Shown piece by piece: positions 36,431 to 44,149 of a stretch of 58,834 bases of DNA. Location of the stretch: contig NZ_JACDCW010000011.1 of the NCBI RefSeq assembly GCF_013817345.1, positions 1-58,834 of the forward strand. Reading direction: 5' to 3'. The position numbers and the translations under genes were made by a program. Numbering within the stretch: the first letter of the stretch is position 1; every line of letters begins with the position of its first letter. The DNA comes from Methylibium sp. GTDB lineage: Bacteria; Pseudomonadota; Gammaproteobacteria; Burkholderiales; Burkholderiaceae_C. The notes beneath the pieces are model-generated. The model was not told the origin of the DNA, did not search any database, and saw only the letters and a program-made list of their open reading frames with translations.

Positions 36431-36991
36431 ATGACCTTTACTAAGCACCTGGTGACCGCCGCGATCGGCGTAATGACGCTGTCGGCTGCGCCCGCTTACG
36501 CCGCAATCTCGCCTGCTAATTCATGCAGCTTTGCCGATGTCTCCGGTACCGGCGTCACAGTCGCGGACTGCAGCGGCTATTACACCGGCAACCTGAACAA
36601 TGCCGCCGACTTCAGCGATGTGAAGCCGCTGCTCACGACCGAATTTCCCGGCGTCGTTCTCGGCAATGCCATCCTCGAACAGTTGAACGTCAACTCGGGC
36701 TCTATCACGTTCGCGTCATCACTGTCCGGTGACTCCGTCATCGGCGTGCATTGGGGTGGCGGCCAAGGTGGTGGCGAAAGCGCCTTCTACCGACTGTCCT
36801 TCGATGAAACTTTCACTGGCACCTTCAGCGTAGTGGACACGAATCCCACACGGCGTCGGGGAGGCATTTCTAACGTTGCCCTTTACGACACCGGCACCAT
36901 CACGGCGGTGCCGGAGCCTGGCACCTACGCCCTCATGCTCGCTGGCCTCGCAGTAGTGGGCTTCATGAGCCGCCGAAACCGCTCGGCGTAG
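36431..36991 (+). CDS. PEP-CTERM sorting-domain protein (186 aa)
   Basis: A 186-residue exported protein with signal peptide MTFTKHLVTAAIGVMTLSAA up to AYA and C-terminal sorting signal VPEPGTYALMLAGLAVVGF plus MSRRNRSA. The middle (CSGYYTGNLNNAADFSDVKP, then SFDETFTGTFSVVDTNP) resembles many secreted PEP-CTERM proteins of unknown role. A ribosome site (AAGGGAT) precedes ATG 36431. It is the last gene before the right-hand repeat. Confidence 0.92.
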   Translation: MTFTKHLVTAAIGVMTLSAAPAYAAISPANSCSFADVSGTGVTVADCSGYYTGNLNNAADFSDVKPLLTTEFPGVVLGNAILEQLNVNSGSITFASSLSGDSVIGVHWGGGQGGGESAFYRLSFDETFTGTFSVVDTNPTRRRGGISNVALYDTGTITAVPEPGTYALMLAGLAVVGFMSRRNRSA

Positions 36992-37271
36992 CTCCAGCCA
37001 AGCTAAGGCGGACTGCCCTGCTTGTGGAAGCCGGTGTCAACCAGCGATTCCCATGGAGGATAGGCGGGCTTCCCCCACATTGCCGGGCTCGGTGTAGGCT
37101 CGGTCGGAATCCGGGCAACCCATCGATTCTCGTTGACTTTTTCGCGCATAGACCCTATTCCGGCTATTGGGGTTCGGAATGGGTTCGGTGGGGAGCGTAG
37201 CGTTCAAAGACAGTGGAAAAAGGCCTCTCGATTCTTTAACTTGCGCTCAGAAAACTTCAGCGTGTGCTGTT
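36992..37271. other. Intergenic 280 bases before the right repeat
   Basis: Nothing coding is supported. This is the right edge of the cassette and leads into the 98-base repeat. Confidence 0.4.
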
Positions 37272-37369
37272 CTGTTAATCCGTAGGTCCCTGGTTCGAGC
37301 CCAGGTCGGGGAGCCACATAGTTGTTTGGCAAGCACTTGGCCCAGCCTTCACCGGTTGGGCTTTTTGCT
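37272..37369 (+). repeat. Direct repeat copy 2: tRNA-Asn 3' end plus terminator (att-like)
   Basis: Identical over 98 bases to 33665-33762, again without the 5' half of tRNA-Asn. With copy 1 it bounds a segment whose repeat unit is 3,607 bases long. The identity over the whole repeat indicates recent duplication or gene conversion. The terminator stem at 37340-37366 is retained. Confidence 0.93.
37340..37366 (+). terminator. Rho-independent terminator (in repeat copy 2)
   Basis: The same 8-pair stem and T5 tract as in copy 1. It overlaps the 3' end of the convergent gene at 37349-37705. Confidence 0.8.
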
Positions 37370-37705
37370 TTCTGATGCCCTCTTGCCGCGCGTGAACCGC
37401 TGCAGCGCCTGGCTTGCGGCCATCTCGGAGGACACCGAGCGCTCCAGCGGAGACATCGAGAGGCCGGACCGCGCGTAGTGCAGGTTTTCGTACACCTCGC
37501 CGGCACTCGGAAAAGCATTCGAGATCGCCCTGATCGCGTCCGACGGTAAATCGCCTTCGAACGCTTGACGCACACGCGCCACGAGCCGCTGGTACTCATC
37601 CGCCGTAATGCGGAATTGCTGGCGTTCGGCGCCTTCGAGCAGTCGCGATACCGCGACCAGCTCTTCGAGACGTGTCCTGACGGTGTCGAGCGGTTGGGCA
37701 GCCAT
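37349..37705 (-). CDS. Hypothetical protein (118 aa), 3' end supplied by the att repeat
   Basis: A 118-residue protein starting MAAQPLDTVRTRLEELVAVS, with a helical body (QQFRITADEYQRLVARVRQA). No domain is recognised. A GGAA ribosome site lies before ATG 37705. The last codons (SKKPNR and stop) are encoded inside the 98-base tRNA-derived repeat, so the original C-terminus may have been replaced by integration. It marks the chromosomal side of the right repeat. Confidence 0.65.
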   Translation of the reverse strand: MAAQPLDTVRTRLEELVAVSRLLEGAERQQFRITADEYQRLVARVRQAFEGDLPSDAIRAISNAFPSAGEVYENLHYARSGLSMSPLERSVSSEMAASQALQRFTRGKRASESKKPNR

Positions 37706-38027
37706 GTCTGTTCCTGGGTCATCCGAAGTGTTTTCGATGACTACCACGTGCGGCCTCGTACGCGGTTATCAAGCGCTCGGTGCACGGGCGAGCCTTACAA
37801 CCCGTGGAGGGATGACTGCATCAAAGGTATTGCGCAGCGCCCGCAACAGGCAGATAGTCGACTGGCCCCACTTAAGGTTTCAGCCACGGCGAAAGCAGGC
37901 CCGCCGGCCCGCCACCCGACTCACACTGGCGATTCGCTCCCACGCAGGCTCGAAGCGAGGCCAGCCGGGGCGGCAAAAGAGAGGCCCGCCGCGATCGTCA
38001 CATCTGTCCGACACAGGAGATGAGTCC
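37706..38027. other. Divergent intergenic region, 320 bases
   Basis: Lies between the hypothetical gene and the DUF1326 gene and must hold both promoters. No confident -35/-10 pair or operator was recognised. Confidence 0.35.
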
Positions 38028-38660
38028 ATGGCACAAGCAAACTGGCGCCTCGAAGGCGAATGGCTCAAGAACTGCAACTGCGCCTACGGTTGCCCCTGCG
38101 ACTTCAACGCCAGGCCGACGCAGGGGTATTGCAAGGGCTTCCTCGGCATGCGCATCACGAAGGGGTTTTTCGAGGAGACGCGCCTCGACGGCCTGAGCTT
38201 CTTTGCTGTCGTCTCGTTCCCCGGAGCGCTGCACGAAGGTAATGGTCAGTTGCAGCCGATCATCGACGAACGCGCCACGCCGGAGCAGCGGGAGGCCTTG
38301 TTCAAGATCATGTCCGGGCAGAACTCGGCGGAAGGGACGCTCTTCCACATCTGCAGCCTGATCGTCACTCAGATGCACGAGCCGATCTTCGCTCCGATCA
38401 CCTTCGCGTTCGACAGGGACGCCCGAACCGCGCGCCTCGTCATCCCCGGCGTGCTGGAAAGCGATGTCGAACCGATCAAGAACCCGGTGACCGGCGAGGC
38501 CCACCGCATCCAGGTCGTGATGCCCGACGGGTTCGAGCACCGAGAGGGCGAAGTGGCCTCTGCCGACATCCGCAGCCACGGCGCCATCCCCTTCGAGACC
38601 CGCGGCTCGCACAGCACCCTCGCTCAGGTGGTGCAAACGCCGCAGGGCGTGGCGGCCTAG
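38028..38660 (+). CDS. DUF1326 family protein
   Basis: A 210-residue protein with the DUF1326 opening LEGEWLKNCNCAYGCPCDFN, whose four cysteines suggest a metal site or disulfides. The later IVTQMHEPIFAPITFAFDRD and HRIQVVMPDGFEHREGEVAS are also typical. AGGAGATG lies just before ATG 38028. Its function is not established. The next gene is the usual partner DUF2182, 48 bases downstream on the same strand, so they form an operon, and a joint membrane-linked role is inferred from this recurrent pairing. Confidence 0.9.
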   Translation: MAQANWRLEGEWLKNCNCAYGCPCDFNARPTQGYCKGFLGMRITKGFFEETRLDGLSFFAVVSFPGALHEGNGQLQPIIDERATPEQREALFKIMSGQNSAEGTLFHICSLIVTQMHEPIFAPITFAFDRDARTARLVIPGVLESDVEPIKNPVTGEAHRIQVVMPDGFEHREGEVASADIRSHGAIPFETRGSHSTLAQVVQTPQGVAA

Positions 38661-38708
38661 AGAGAGCGCCTGCCCCACAACGCAGATCGCGCGCCGGGGA
38701 GCACGGGG

Positions 38709-39488
38709 GTGACGGCCGGTGCGCTGGTCGAGCAGGCGCTGCGGCGCGATCGCCTCCTGGTTGTCTTCTGCCTGCTGCTGGCGATCGTCTTGGCCTGGGG
38801 CTACCTGCTCTCCGGCGCCGGGATGATGCAGGACATGGGCGACATGCTGATGCCCATGAGTTCGGGCCCCTGGACACCCGCCCATGCGGCGCTGGTGCTC
38901 GCCATGTGGGCCGTGATGATGGCGGCCATGATGCTGCCCAGCGCGGCGCCGATGATCTTGCTCTACGCCACCATCGCGCGCCGCCGCAGCGAACAAGGCC
39001 AGCCGGCAAACGCCTCAGGCGCCTTCGCTTTCGGCTACCTCGCTGTCTGGGCCGCATTCAGCCTTGCGGCGACGGCACTGCAGTTCGGGCTCGAGCGGGC
39101 CGCGCTGCTGTCGCCGATGATGCAAAGCACCAGCACGGTGCTGGCGGGTTCCGTGCTGATCACCGCTGGCATTTACCAATGGACTCCGTTGAAGCACGCC
39201 TGCCTGCGGCGCTGTCGATCACCGCTGGACTTCATCCTCACGCACTGGCGCCCTGGCACTGTCGGTGCGTTGCGCATGGGCTTGGCGCACGGCGCGTTCT
39301 GTGTGGGCTGCTGCTGGCTGCTGATGCTGTTGCTCTTCGTCGGCGGGGTCATGAACCTCGCATGGATCGCGGGCATCGCCCTGTTCGTCCTGATCGAAAA
39401 ACTCAGCCCGGCCGGTCACTGGATCGGCCGCGGCGCAGGCGGTCTGCTGATCGCATGGGGTGTCGCTACATTGCTCGCCGCGTTGTGA
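38709..39488 (+). CDS. DUF2182 membrane protein (predicted metal-binding)
   Basis: A 259-residue membrane protein with about six or seven helices, starting at GTG 38709. The His/Met/Cys-rich motifs include MMQDMGDMLMPMSSGPW, MWAVMMAAMMLPSAAPM, GIYQWTPLKHACLRRC and GLAHGAFCVGCCWLLMLLLF. These suggest metal binding; family members are described as predicted metal-binding integral membrane proteins. It is coupled to DUF1326 upstream. The function is unknown. Confidence 0.9.
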   Translation: MTAGALVEQALRRDRLLVVFCLLLAIVLAWGYLLSGAGMMQDMGDMLMPMSSGPWTPAHAALVLAMWAVMMAAMMLPSAAPMILLYATIARRRSEQGQPANASGAFAFGYLAVWAAFSLAATALQFGLERAALLSPMMQSTSTVLAGSVLITAGIYQWTPLKHACLRRCRSPLDFILTHWRPGTVGALRMGLAHGAFCVGCCWLLMLLLFVGGVMNLAWIAGIALFVLIEKLSPAGHWIGRGAGGLLIAWGVATLLAAL

Positions 39489-39508
39489 GTCCGCCGACAA
39501 TCGCCACC

Positions 39509-39772
39509 ATGGCCAAGCCCGTTCCCCGTTTGACTGCTGCAGAGATCCAGCGTGTGATTGAAATTGCCTGGGACGACCGGCCGCCCTTCTCGGCCGTGCT
39601 GCGCAGCCACGGGCTGTCGCCTGGTCAGGTGGTGCAGCTTCTCAAGCGGGAGCTCACGCCGAACGCGTTCAAGGTCTGGACTGCACGAACAAAAGCGGCT
39701 CCGGCGGCCACTCAGAGCGAATCCAGCGGAAAGACCGGCCGGCGCACGTTCCGGAAAGGGAACAGCGCGTAG
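39509..39772 (+). CDS. DUF2805 / TIGR03643 family protein
   Basis: An 87-residue protein matching DUF2805: LTAAEIQRVIEIAWDDRPPF, SHGLSPGQVVQLLKREL and AFKVWTART. Members are small, helix-turn-helix-like proteins of unknown function. It starts 20 bases after the DUF2182 stop and is probably co-transcribed. Its 3' end overlaps the convergent M81 gene by 61 bases, and the Ser/Lys-rich tail (ESSGKTGRRTFRKGN) lies in the overlap. Confidence 0.85.
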   Translation: MAKPVPRLTAAEIQRVIEIAWDDRPPFSAVLRSHGLSPGQVVQLLKRELTPNAFKVWTARTKAAPAATQSESSGKTGRRTFRKGNSA

Positions 39773-41184
39773 TCGGAACTGGTGACGCCCGCGCTGTCGC
39801 ATTCGATCAGCGCAGCGGCCAGGGGCTCGAACACGGGCCGGCAGTACATCCGCGACTTGAGCAGGATGAAGCGGTGGTGGGTCGGGTCCAGGCCCACGCA
39901 GGAGAACACGCCCAGGTCCCACGGTTCGTGCGTGCGCTCGGTCACCACGATCTGTGCTGCCCCGACGTCGAAGTGGACGCTGCGGCCCATCGAGCAGAGC
40001 ATGCCGGTGTAGGTGGGGCCGGTGACGGTGTACTGGCCGTCGCTCACGCAGCGCACGACGCCGCGCAACAACGCCGGCGTCTTGGCCACGCCGATGGATT
40101 CGAGCACGGTCTTGTTGCCAAGCGCAATCTCGACTTCGGCTCCAACGCCCGCCTGCGCGAGCAAGCGCACCGCTTCCGGGTCGCACAACGGGCCCACGGC
40201 AATGTCCGTGAGGCCTCGTGCCAGGGCCGCTTGCAGCACGTCCATGGTGTCGCAGGTGCCGCCCGACATGCAGTTGTCGCCGTGGTCCAGCAACAGAACC
40301 GGGCGCTCAGCATGCTCGGCAGCAGCCTGGGCGCGCGCCAAGGAGGCCGACAAGGGTTCGCTGCAGTACGAGAAGCCTGCTCGACCCGTCCAAATCTGTT
40401 CACTCAACGTGTCGAGCGCCGCTTGTGCGCGCGCCTGCGCGTCGGGCGACTCTGCTGTCGTGACGACGACGCTGACGCAGGGCGCCTCGATGTCGGCGAG
40501 TGCAAAGCCGGCAAAGACGGACACCGCCGACACACCGCCCGACTCTGCGGCGCGGGCGCTCGCCACGGCCTCTTGCATCGCGCCCGACATCGTGGTGCTG
40601 CGCAGCGTGTGGCTCATCAGCGGCAGGCGCTTGAACAGCACCCGCTGGCGCGGCCCGCCCCGCAGCATGGCGAGCAGCAGTCTGCCGGCATGCTCGCCCG
40701 TCTCGTACATGTCGATGTGCGGATAGGTCTTGAAGCCCACCATCACGTCGGCGTTATCCACCATCTTCTGCGTGATGTTGCCGTGCAGGTCGAGCGCCAC
40801 GCCGATCGGCGCACCGGGCGCCGCCGCGCGCACGCGCGCCAGCAGGTCGCCTTCGCCATCGACGCTGTTGTCCGCGACCATGGCGCCATGCAGGTCCAGC
40901 AGGACGGCGTCGCAGCCGGCGCACGCATCGACGATGCGGTCGCACAGCGTGTCGTAGGCCGCAGCGTGCACTCGCCCGCTGGGGTTGGCCGCGGCACTTA
41001 CGGGTGTCAGCAGTTCCGCGCCTTGGGCCTCGGCCAGATCGATGAACGCGGACATCGCCGTGCGCATGCCCTTCTGCACCCGGTAGGCATCGTTGCCGAA
41101 GTGCGGCTCGAACGCTTCGAGCGGCGTCGCTACCGGCGAGAACGTGTTCGTTTCGTGGTTCAGCCGGGCGATCAGGATCTTCAT
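39712..41184 (-). CDS. M81-family metallopeptidase (MlrC-like)
   Basis: A 490-residue protein of the M81 family, whose founder MlrC cleaves linearised microcystin. Metal-binding motifs are visible in KILIARLNHETNTFSP, LLDLHGAMVADN, GVALDLHGNIT and YPHIDMYETGEHA. The C-terminal MlrC part has LLDHGDNCMSGGTCDTMDVL. Length is typical. Its ATG overlaps the M20 amidohydrolase stop by four bases, so the two are translationally coupled. With the Liv transporter it suggests uptake and hydrolysis of a peptide or amide compound. The actual substrate is unknown. Confidence 0.92.
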   Translation of the reverse strand: MKILIARLNHETNTFSPVATPLEAFEPHFGNDAYRVQKGMRTAMSAFIDLAEAQGAELLTPVSAAANPSGRVHAAAYDTLCDRIVDACAGCDAVLLDLHGAMVADNSVDGEGDLLARVRAAAPGAPIGVALDLHGNITQKMVDNADVMVGFKTYPHIDMYETGEHAGRLLLAMLRGGPRQRVLFKRLPLMSHTLRSTTMSGAMQEAVASARAAESGGVSAVSVFAGFALADIEAPCVSVVVTTAESPDAQARAQAALDTLSEQIWTGRAGFSYCSEPLSASLARAQAAAEHAERPVLLLDHGDNCMSGGTCDTMDVLQAALARGLTDIAVGPLCDPEAVRLLAQAGVGAEVEIALGNKTVLESIGVAKTPALLRGVVRCVSDGQYTVTGPTYTGMLCSMGRSVHFDVGAAQIVVTERTHEPWDLGVFSCVGLDPTHHRFILLKSRMYCRPVFEPLAAALIECDSAGVTSSDYALFPFRNVRRPVFPLDSL

Positions 41185-42455
41185 GCCGCGACTCCCGCGC
41201 TGCGCAGCATCGCGTGCAGCAAGACGTTGCAGCCGGCCTCGAGGTGTTCGGGGCGGGCGTCTTCGATCTCGTTGTGGCTGATGCCGCCCGCACAGGGCAC
41301 GAACACCATTGCGGTGGGGGCGACGCGGGCGAGGTAGACGGCGTCGTGGCCGGCGCCGCTCACCACGTCCATGGCGGTCAAGCCGAGCGTGGCCGCGCCC
41401 TGGCGCACGCCTTCAGTCAGTTCCGGCGTAAAGGGTTGCGGCGGGAAGTACACGACCTGATCGACTTGCACGGTGAGCTGGCGCTCTTGCGCAAGCTTCG
41501 CGCAAAAGCTGCGCAGCGCCGTGTCCATCGACGTGAGCACCTCGTCATCGGCCGCACGCAGATCGACGCTCATACGAACGCGCCCCGGAATGACGTTGCG
41601 GGAGTTGGGATGCACCTCCAGCGAGCCGACAGTGCCACGCCCGTGCGGTGCGCGCTCGAGCGCGATCCGGTTGACTGCCTCCACCAGGGCGCTGGCGGCC
41701 AGCAGCGCGTCGCGGCGCAAGGCCATGGGCGTGGGGCCGGCGTGCGCTTCCATGCCCTGCACGACCACGTCGTACCAGCGCTGGCCGAGCGCGCCCTGCA
41801 CGACGCCGATCACGCAGTCGTTCGCTTCGAGCACCGGTCCCTGCTCGATGTGGGCCTCGAAATAGGCGCCGACGGGAGGCGCCGCATCTGTGGCGCTGCC
41901 GGCGTAACCGATGCGCGCCAATGACTCGCCGACGCTCACACCCTGCGCATCGCACTGAGCGAGCGCGTGCTCCAGCGTGAACGCCCCGACGAACACGCCC
42001 GAGCCCATCATGACCGGGACGAAGCGCGAGCCTTCCTCGTTGGTCCACACCGCCACTTCCAGCGGGGCTTCTGTTTCGATTCCCGCATCGTTCAGGCTGC
42101 GCAGCACTTCCAGCCCTGCCAGCACGCCATAGTTGCCGTCGAACTTGCCGCCGGTCGGCTGGGTGTCGATGTGGCTGCCGGTGACGATGGGCGGCAAGGC
42201 CGCGTTGCGGCCCGCGCGGCGCGCGAAGATGTTGCCGATCGCATCGATGCGCACGGTGCAGCCGGCCGCTTCGGCCCAGCTCACGAAGCGGTCGCGCGCC
42301 TGGCCGTCCAGCTCGGTCAGCGCCAGGCGGCACACGCCACCCTTGGGCGTGGCGCCGATCCGGGCGAGCTCCATCAGCGAGTCCCACAAGCGCCCACCGT
42401 TCACGCGCAAGGCCTGCGTGGTTTGGCTGTGACGTGATTCAACCGATGTGTTCAT
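41181..42455 (-). CDS. M20 Zn-dependent amidohydrolase (N-carbamoyl-amino acid hydrolase / allantoate family)
   Basis: A 424-residue amidase of the hydantoinase/carbamoylase branch, which hydrolyses N-carbamoyl amino acids, ureidoglycine or allantoate. Zinc ligands are seen in TGSHIDTQPTGGKFDGNYG, WTNEEGSRFVP, EAHIEQGPVLE and SGAGHDAVYLA. The family asparagine region NVIPGRVRMSVDLR is present. ATG 42455 has AAGGAAA upstream. The overlap with the downstream M81 gene and the upstream Liv genes suggest a nitrogen-compound catabolic module. Confidence 0.92.
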   Translation of the reverse strand: MNTSVESRHSQTTQALRVNGGRLWDSLMELARIGATPKGGVCRLALTELDGQARDRFVSWAEAAGCTVRIDAIGNIFARRAGRNAALPPIVTGSHIDTQPTGGKFDGNYGVLAGLEVLRSLNDAGIETEAPLEVAVWTNEEGSRFVPVMMGSGVFVGAFTLEHALAQCDAQGVSVGESLARIGYAGSATDAAPPVGAYFEAHIEQGPVLEANDCVIGVVQGALGQRWYDVVVQGMEAHAGPTPMALRRDALLAASALVEAVNRIALERAPHGRGTVGSLEVHPNSRNVIPGRVRMSVDLRAADDEVLTSMDTALRSFCAKLAQERQLTVQVDQVVYFPPQPFTPELTEGVRQGAATLGLTAMDVVSGAGHDAVYLARVAPTAMVFVPCAGGISHNEIEDARPEHLEAGCNVLLHAMLRSAGVAA

Positions 42456-42545
42456 GACTTTTTCCTTCGGCGTCGGTCTCAATTCCATCGCTCTTCGCAC
42501 GTCTCGCGACGCATGAAACGCTCAATGAACGACGCGGCCAAAACT

Positions 42546-42636
42546 CCCTCTCCCGCACGCGGGAGAGGGTTGGGGTGAGGGTCGGTGCAGCGCGCGATAC
42601 CCTCATCCCCCGCCTTCTCCCGCAAGCGGGAGAAGG
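42546..42636. repeat. Complex intergenic inverted repeat (REP-like)
   Basis: Two short palindromes, CCCTCTCCCGC-AC-GCGGGAGAGGG at 42546-42569 and CCTTCTCCCGC-AA-GCGGGAGAAGG at 42613-42636, flank a wider pair (GGGGTGAGGG with CCCTCATCCCC). This is the layout of dispersed REP-type elements in proteobacteria. It lies between livF and the amidohydrolase gene and could weaken transcription from the Liv genes into the hydrolases. Confidence 0.75.
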
Positions 42637-42680
42637 AGCCAACACGCTGCAGCGATCGTTTCGGCAAGTTCAATTTCATC

Positions 42681-43382
42681 CTAGACCAGGCCGACCCCCA
42701 GATAACGGTCCTTGACCGCTTCGTCCGCAATGAACGCGGCGTTGTTTGCCTCGTACACGATGGCGCCCTGCTCGAGGATGTAGTGCCGGTCTGCCAGTTG
42801 CGTGCAGACATCCAGGCTCTGCTCCACCAGCAGGATCGTCACGCCGGCCGCCTTGATGATCTTCAGCTGCGCCACGATTTCCTCGACGATCACCGGCGCC
42901 AGCCCCTCGACCGGCTCGTCGAGCATCAGCAGCGTGGGATCGTTCAGGAGCGCGCGGGCGATGGCCAGCATCTGCTGCTCTCCGCCGGAAAGCTCCCCGC
43001 CGCCGTTGCGGCGCCGTTCCTGCAGACGCGGAAAGATGCGATAGACGTCCTTCAACTGCCAAGGCGACGACTTGCGCTGGCCGAGCAGCAGGTTCTCTTC
43101 GACGGTCAGGAGCTTGAAGATGCCGCGGTGCTCGGGCACCAGGCACACGCCCCGGCGGGCGATCCGGTGGGGCTCCCACCCCTGCACTTCCTGACCGTCG
43201 AAGCGCACCCGCCCGCTGCTGGGGCGCACGACGCCCGCGATGCACTTGAGCGTCGTCGACTTGCCGGCACCGTTGCGCCCGAGCAGCGTGACCAGCTCGC
43301 CCTGGGCGATGCGCATCGAGACGCCCTGCAGCACATGGCTCTTGCCGTAGTGCCCATCAACTTGTTCGAGTTCCAGCATCAC
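42681..43382 (-). CDS. livF: Branched-chain amino acid ABC transporter ATPase LivF
   Basis: A 233-residue ABC ATPase. Walker A is LLGRNGAGKSTTLK, the signature is GGELSGGEQQMLAIARAL and Walker B is TLLMLDEPVEGL; the H loop reads LLVEQSLD, where glutamine takes the position of histidine as usual in LivF. It powers a Liv-type importer with LivG at the inner membrane. Its start overlaps the livG stop. It is the last of five liv genes and is followed by a REP-like repeat. Confidence 0.95.
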   Translation of the reverse strand: MMLELEQVDGHYGKSHVLQGVSMRIAQGELVTLLGRNGAGKSTTLKCIAGVVRPSSGRVRFDGQEVQGWEPHRIARRGVCLVPEHRGIFKLLTVEENLLLGQRKSSPWQLKDVYRIFPRLQERRRNGGGELSGGEQQMLAIARALLNDPTLLMLDEPVEGLAPVIVEEIVAQLKIIKAAGVTILLVEQSLDVCTQLADRHYILEQGAIVYEANNAAFIADEAVKDRYLGVGLV

Positions 43383-44149
43383 GCCTGACCTCCCGCGCTC
43401 TTGTTGCCCAGATAGGCAGTGCGCACGCGCTCGTCGCCGCGGATGTCCTGCGGCAGGCCCTCCGCGAGCACCCGGCCCAGTTGCATCACCGTGATGGTGT
43501 CGGAGATGTCCATGACGATGTTCATGTTGTGCTCGATCAGCACGACGGTGTGCTCGTCACGCAGGCTGCGAATGAGCCGCTTCATGTCGTCGAGGTCGTC
43601 GATGCCCATGCCCGAAGTCGGCTCGTCCAGGAAGATGGCCTTGGGCTTGGCAGCCAGGGCCATGCCCACTTCCAGGCGCCGTTGCTGCCCATGCGAGAGC
43701 GTGCCGGCCACTGTGTCGGCGAAGCGCTGCAGACCCAGGCGTTCCAGGACCCGGGCGACGGTCTCGGCCTGGGCGCGCGGACCATCGGGCGGGCTCCACC
43801 AGTTCATGGCCTTTCTCGGCGCCGTGCCCTGCGCGGCCAGGCGTAGGTTCTCGCGCACCGGCAGGTTCGGGAACAGGCTCGTGACCTGGAACGAGCGCGC
43901 GATGCCGCGCTGGACGCGGCGGTAATCGGGTTCGTGCGTCACGTCGTGACCATCGAACACGATGCGCCCGCCACTGACCGTTTTGGTTCCGGTCAGCATG
44001 TGAAAAAGCGTCGTCTTCCCGGCGCCGTTCGGCCCGATGACAGAGTGCACGGTGTTGGCCCGCACCTTCAGGTTCACGCCGCTGAGGGCCGCGAACTTGT
44101 CGTAGCGCTTGTCGACCTCGATGGCCTCGATCAGGATGGGCGAGCTCAT
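43379..44149 (-). CDS. livG: Branched-chain amino acid ABC transporter ATPase LivG
   Basis: A 256-residue ABC ATPase. Walker A is VIGPNGAGKTTLFHML, the signature reads TLSHGQQRRLEVGMALA and Walker B is AIFLDEPTSGM, with IEHNMNIVMDISD as the H loop. LivG-type features include FQVTSLFPNLPVRENLRLAA. ATG 44149 overlaps the livM stop; a longer frame to 44206 lies within livM and is rejected. Coupled with livM and livF. Confidence 0.95.
   Translation of the reverse strand: MSSPILIEAIEVDKRYDKFAALSGVNLKVRANTVHSVIGPNGAGKTTLFHMLTGTKTVSGGRIVFDGHDVTHEPDYRRVQRGIARSFQVTSLFPNLPVRENLRLAAQGTAPRKAMNWWSPPDGPRAQAETVARVLERLGLQRFADTVAGTLSHGQQRRLEVGMALAAKPKAIFLDEPTSGMGIDDLDDMKRLIRSLRDEHTVVLIEHNMNIVMDISDTITVMQLGRVLAEGLPQDIRGDERVRTAYLGNKSAGGQA

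Noticed and set aside
37204-37722. 172-residue minus-strand frame ending over the right repeat
   Set aside because: It contains the same tRNA-derived peptide and overlaps the better supported gene at 37349-37705 in another frame.
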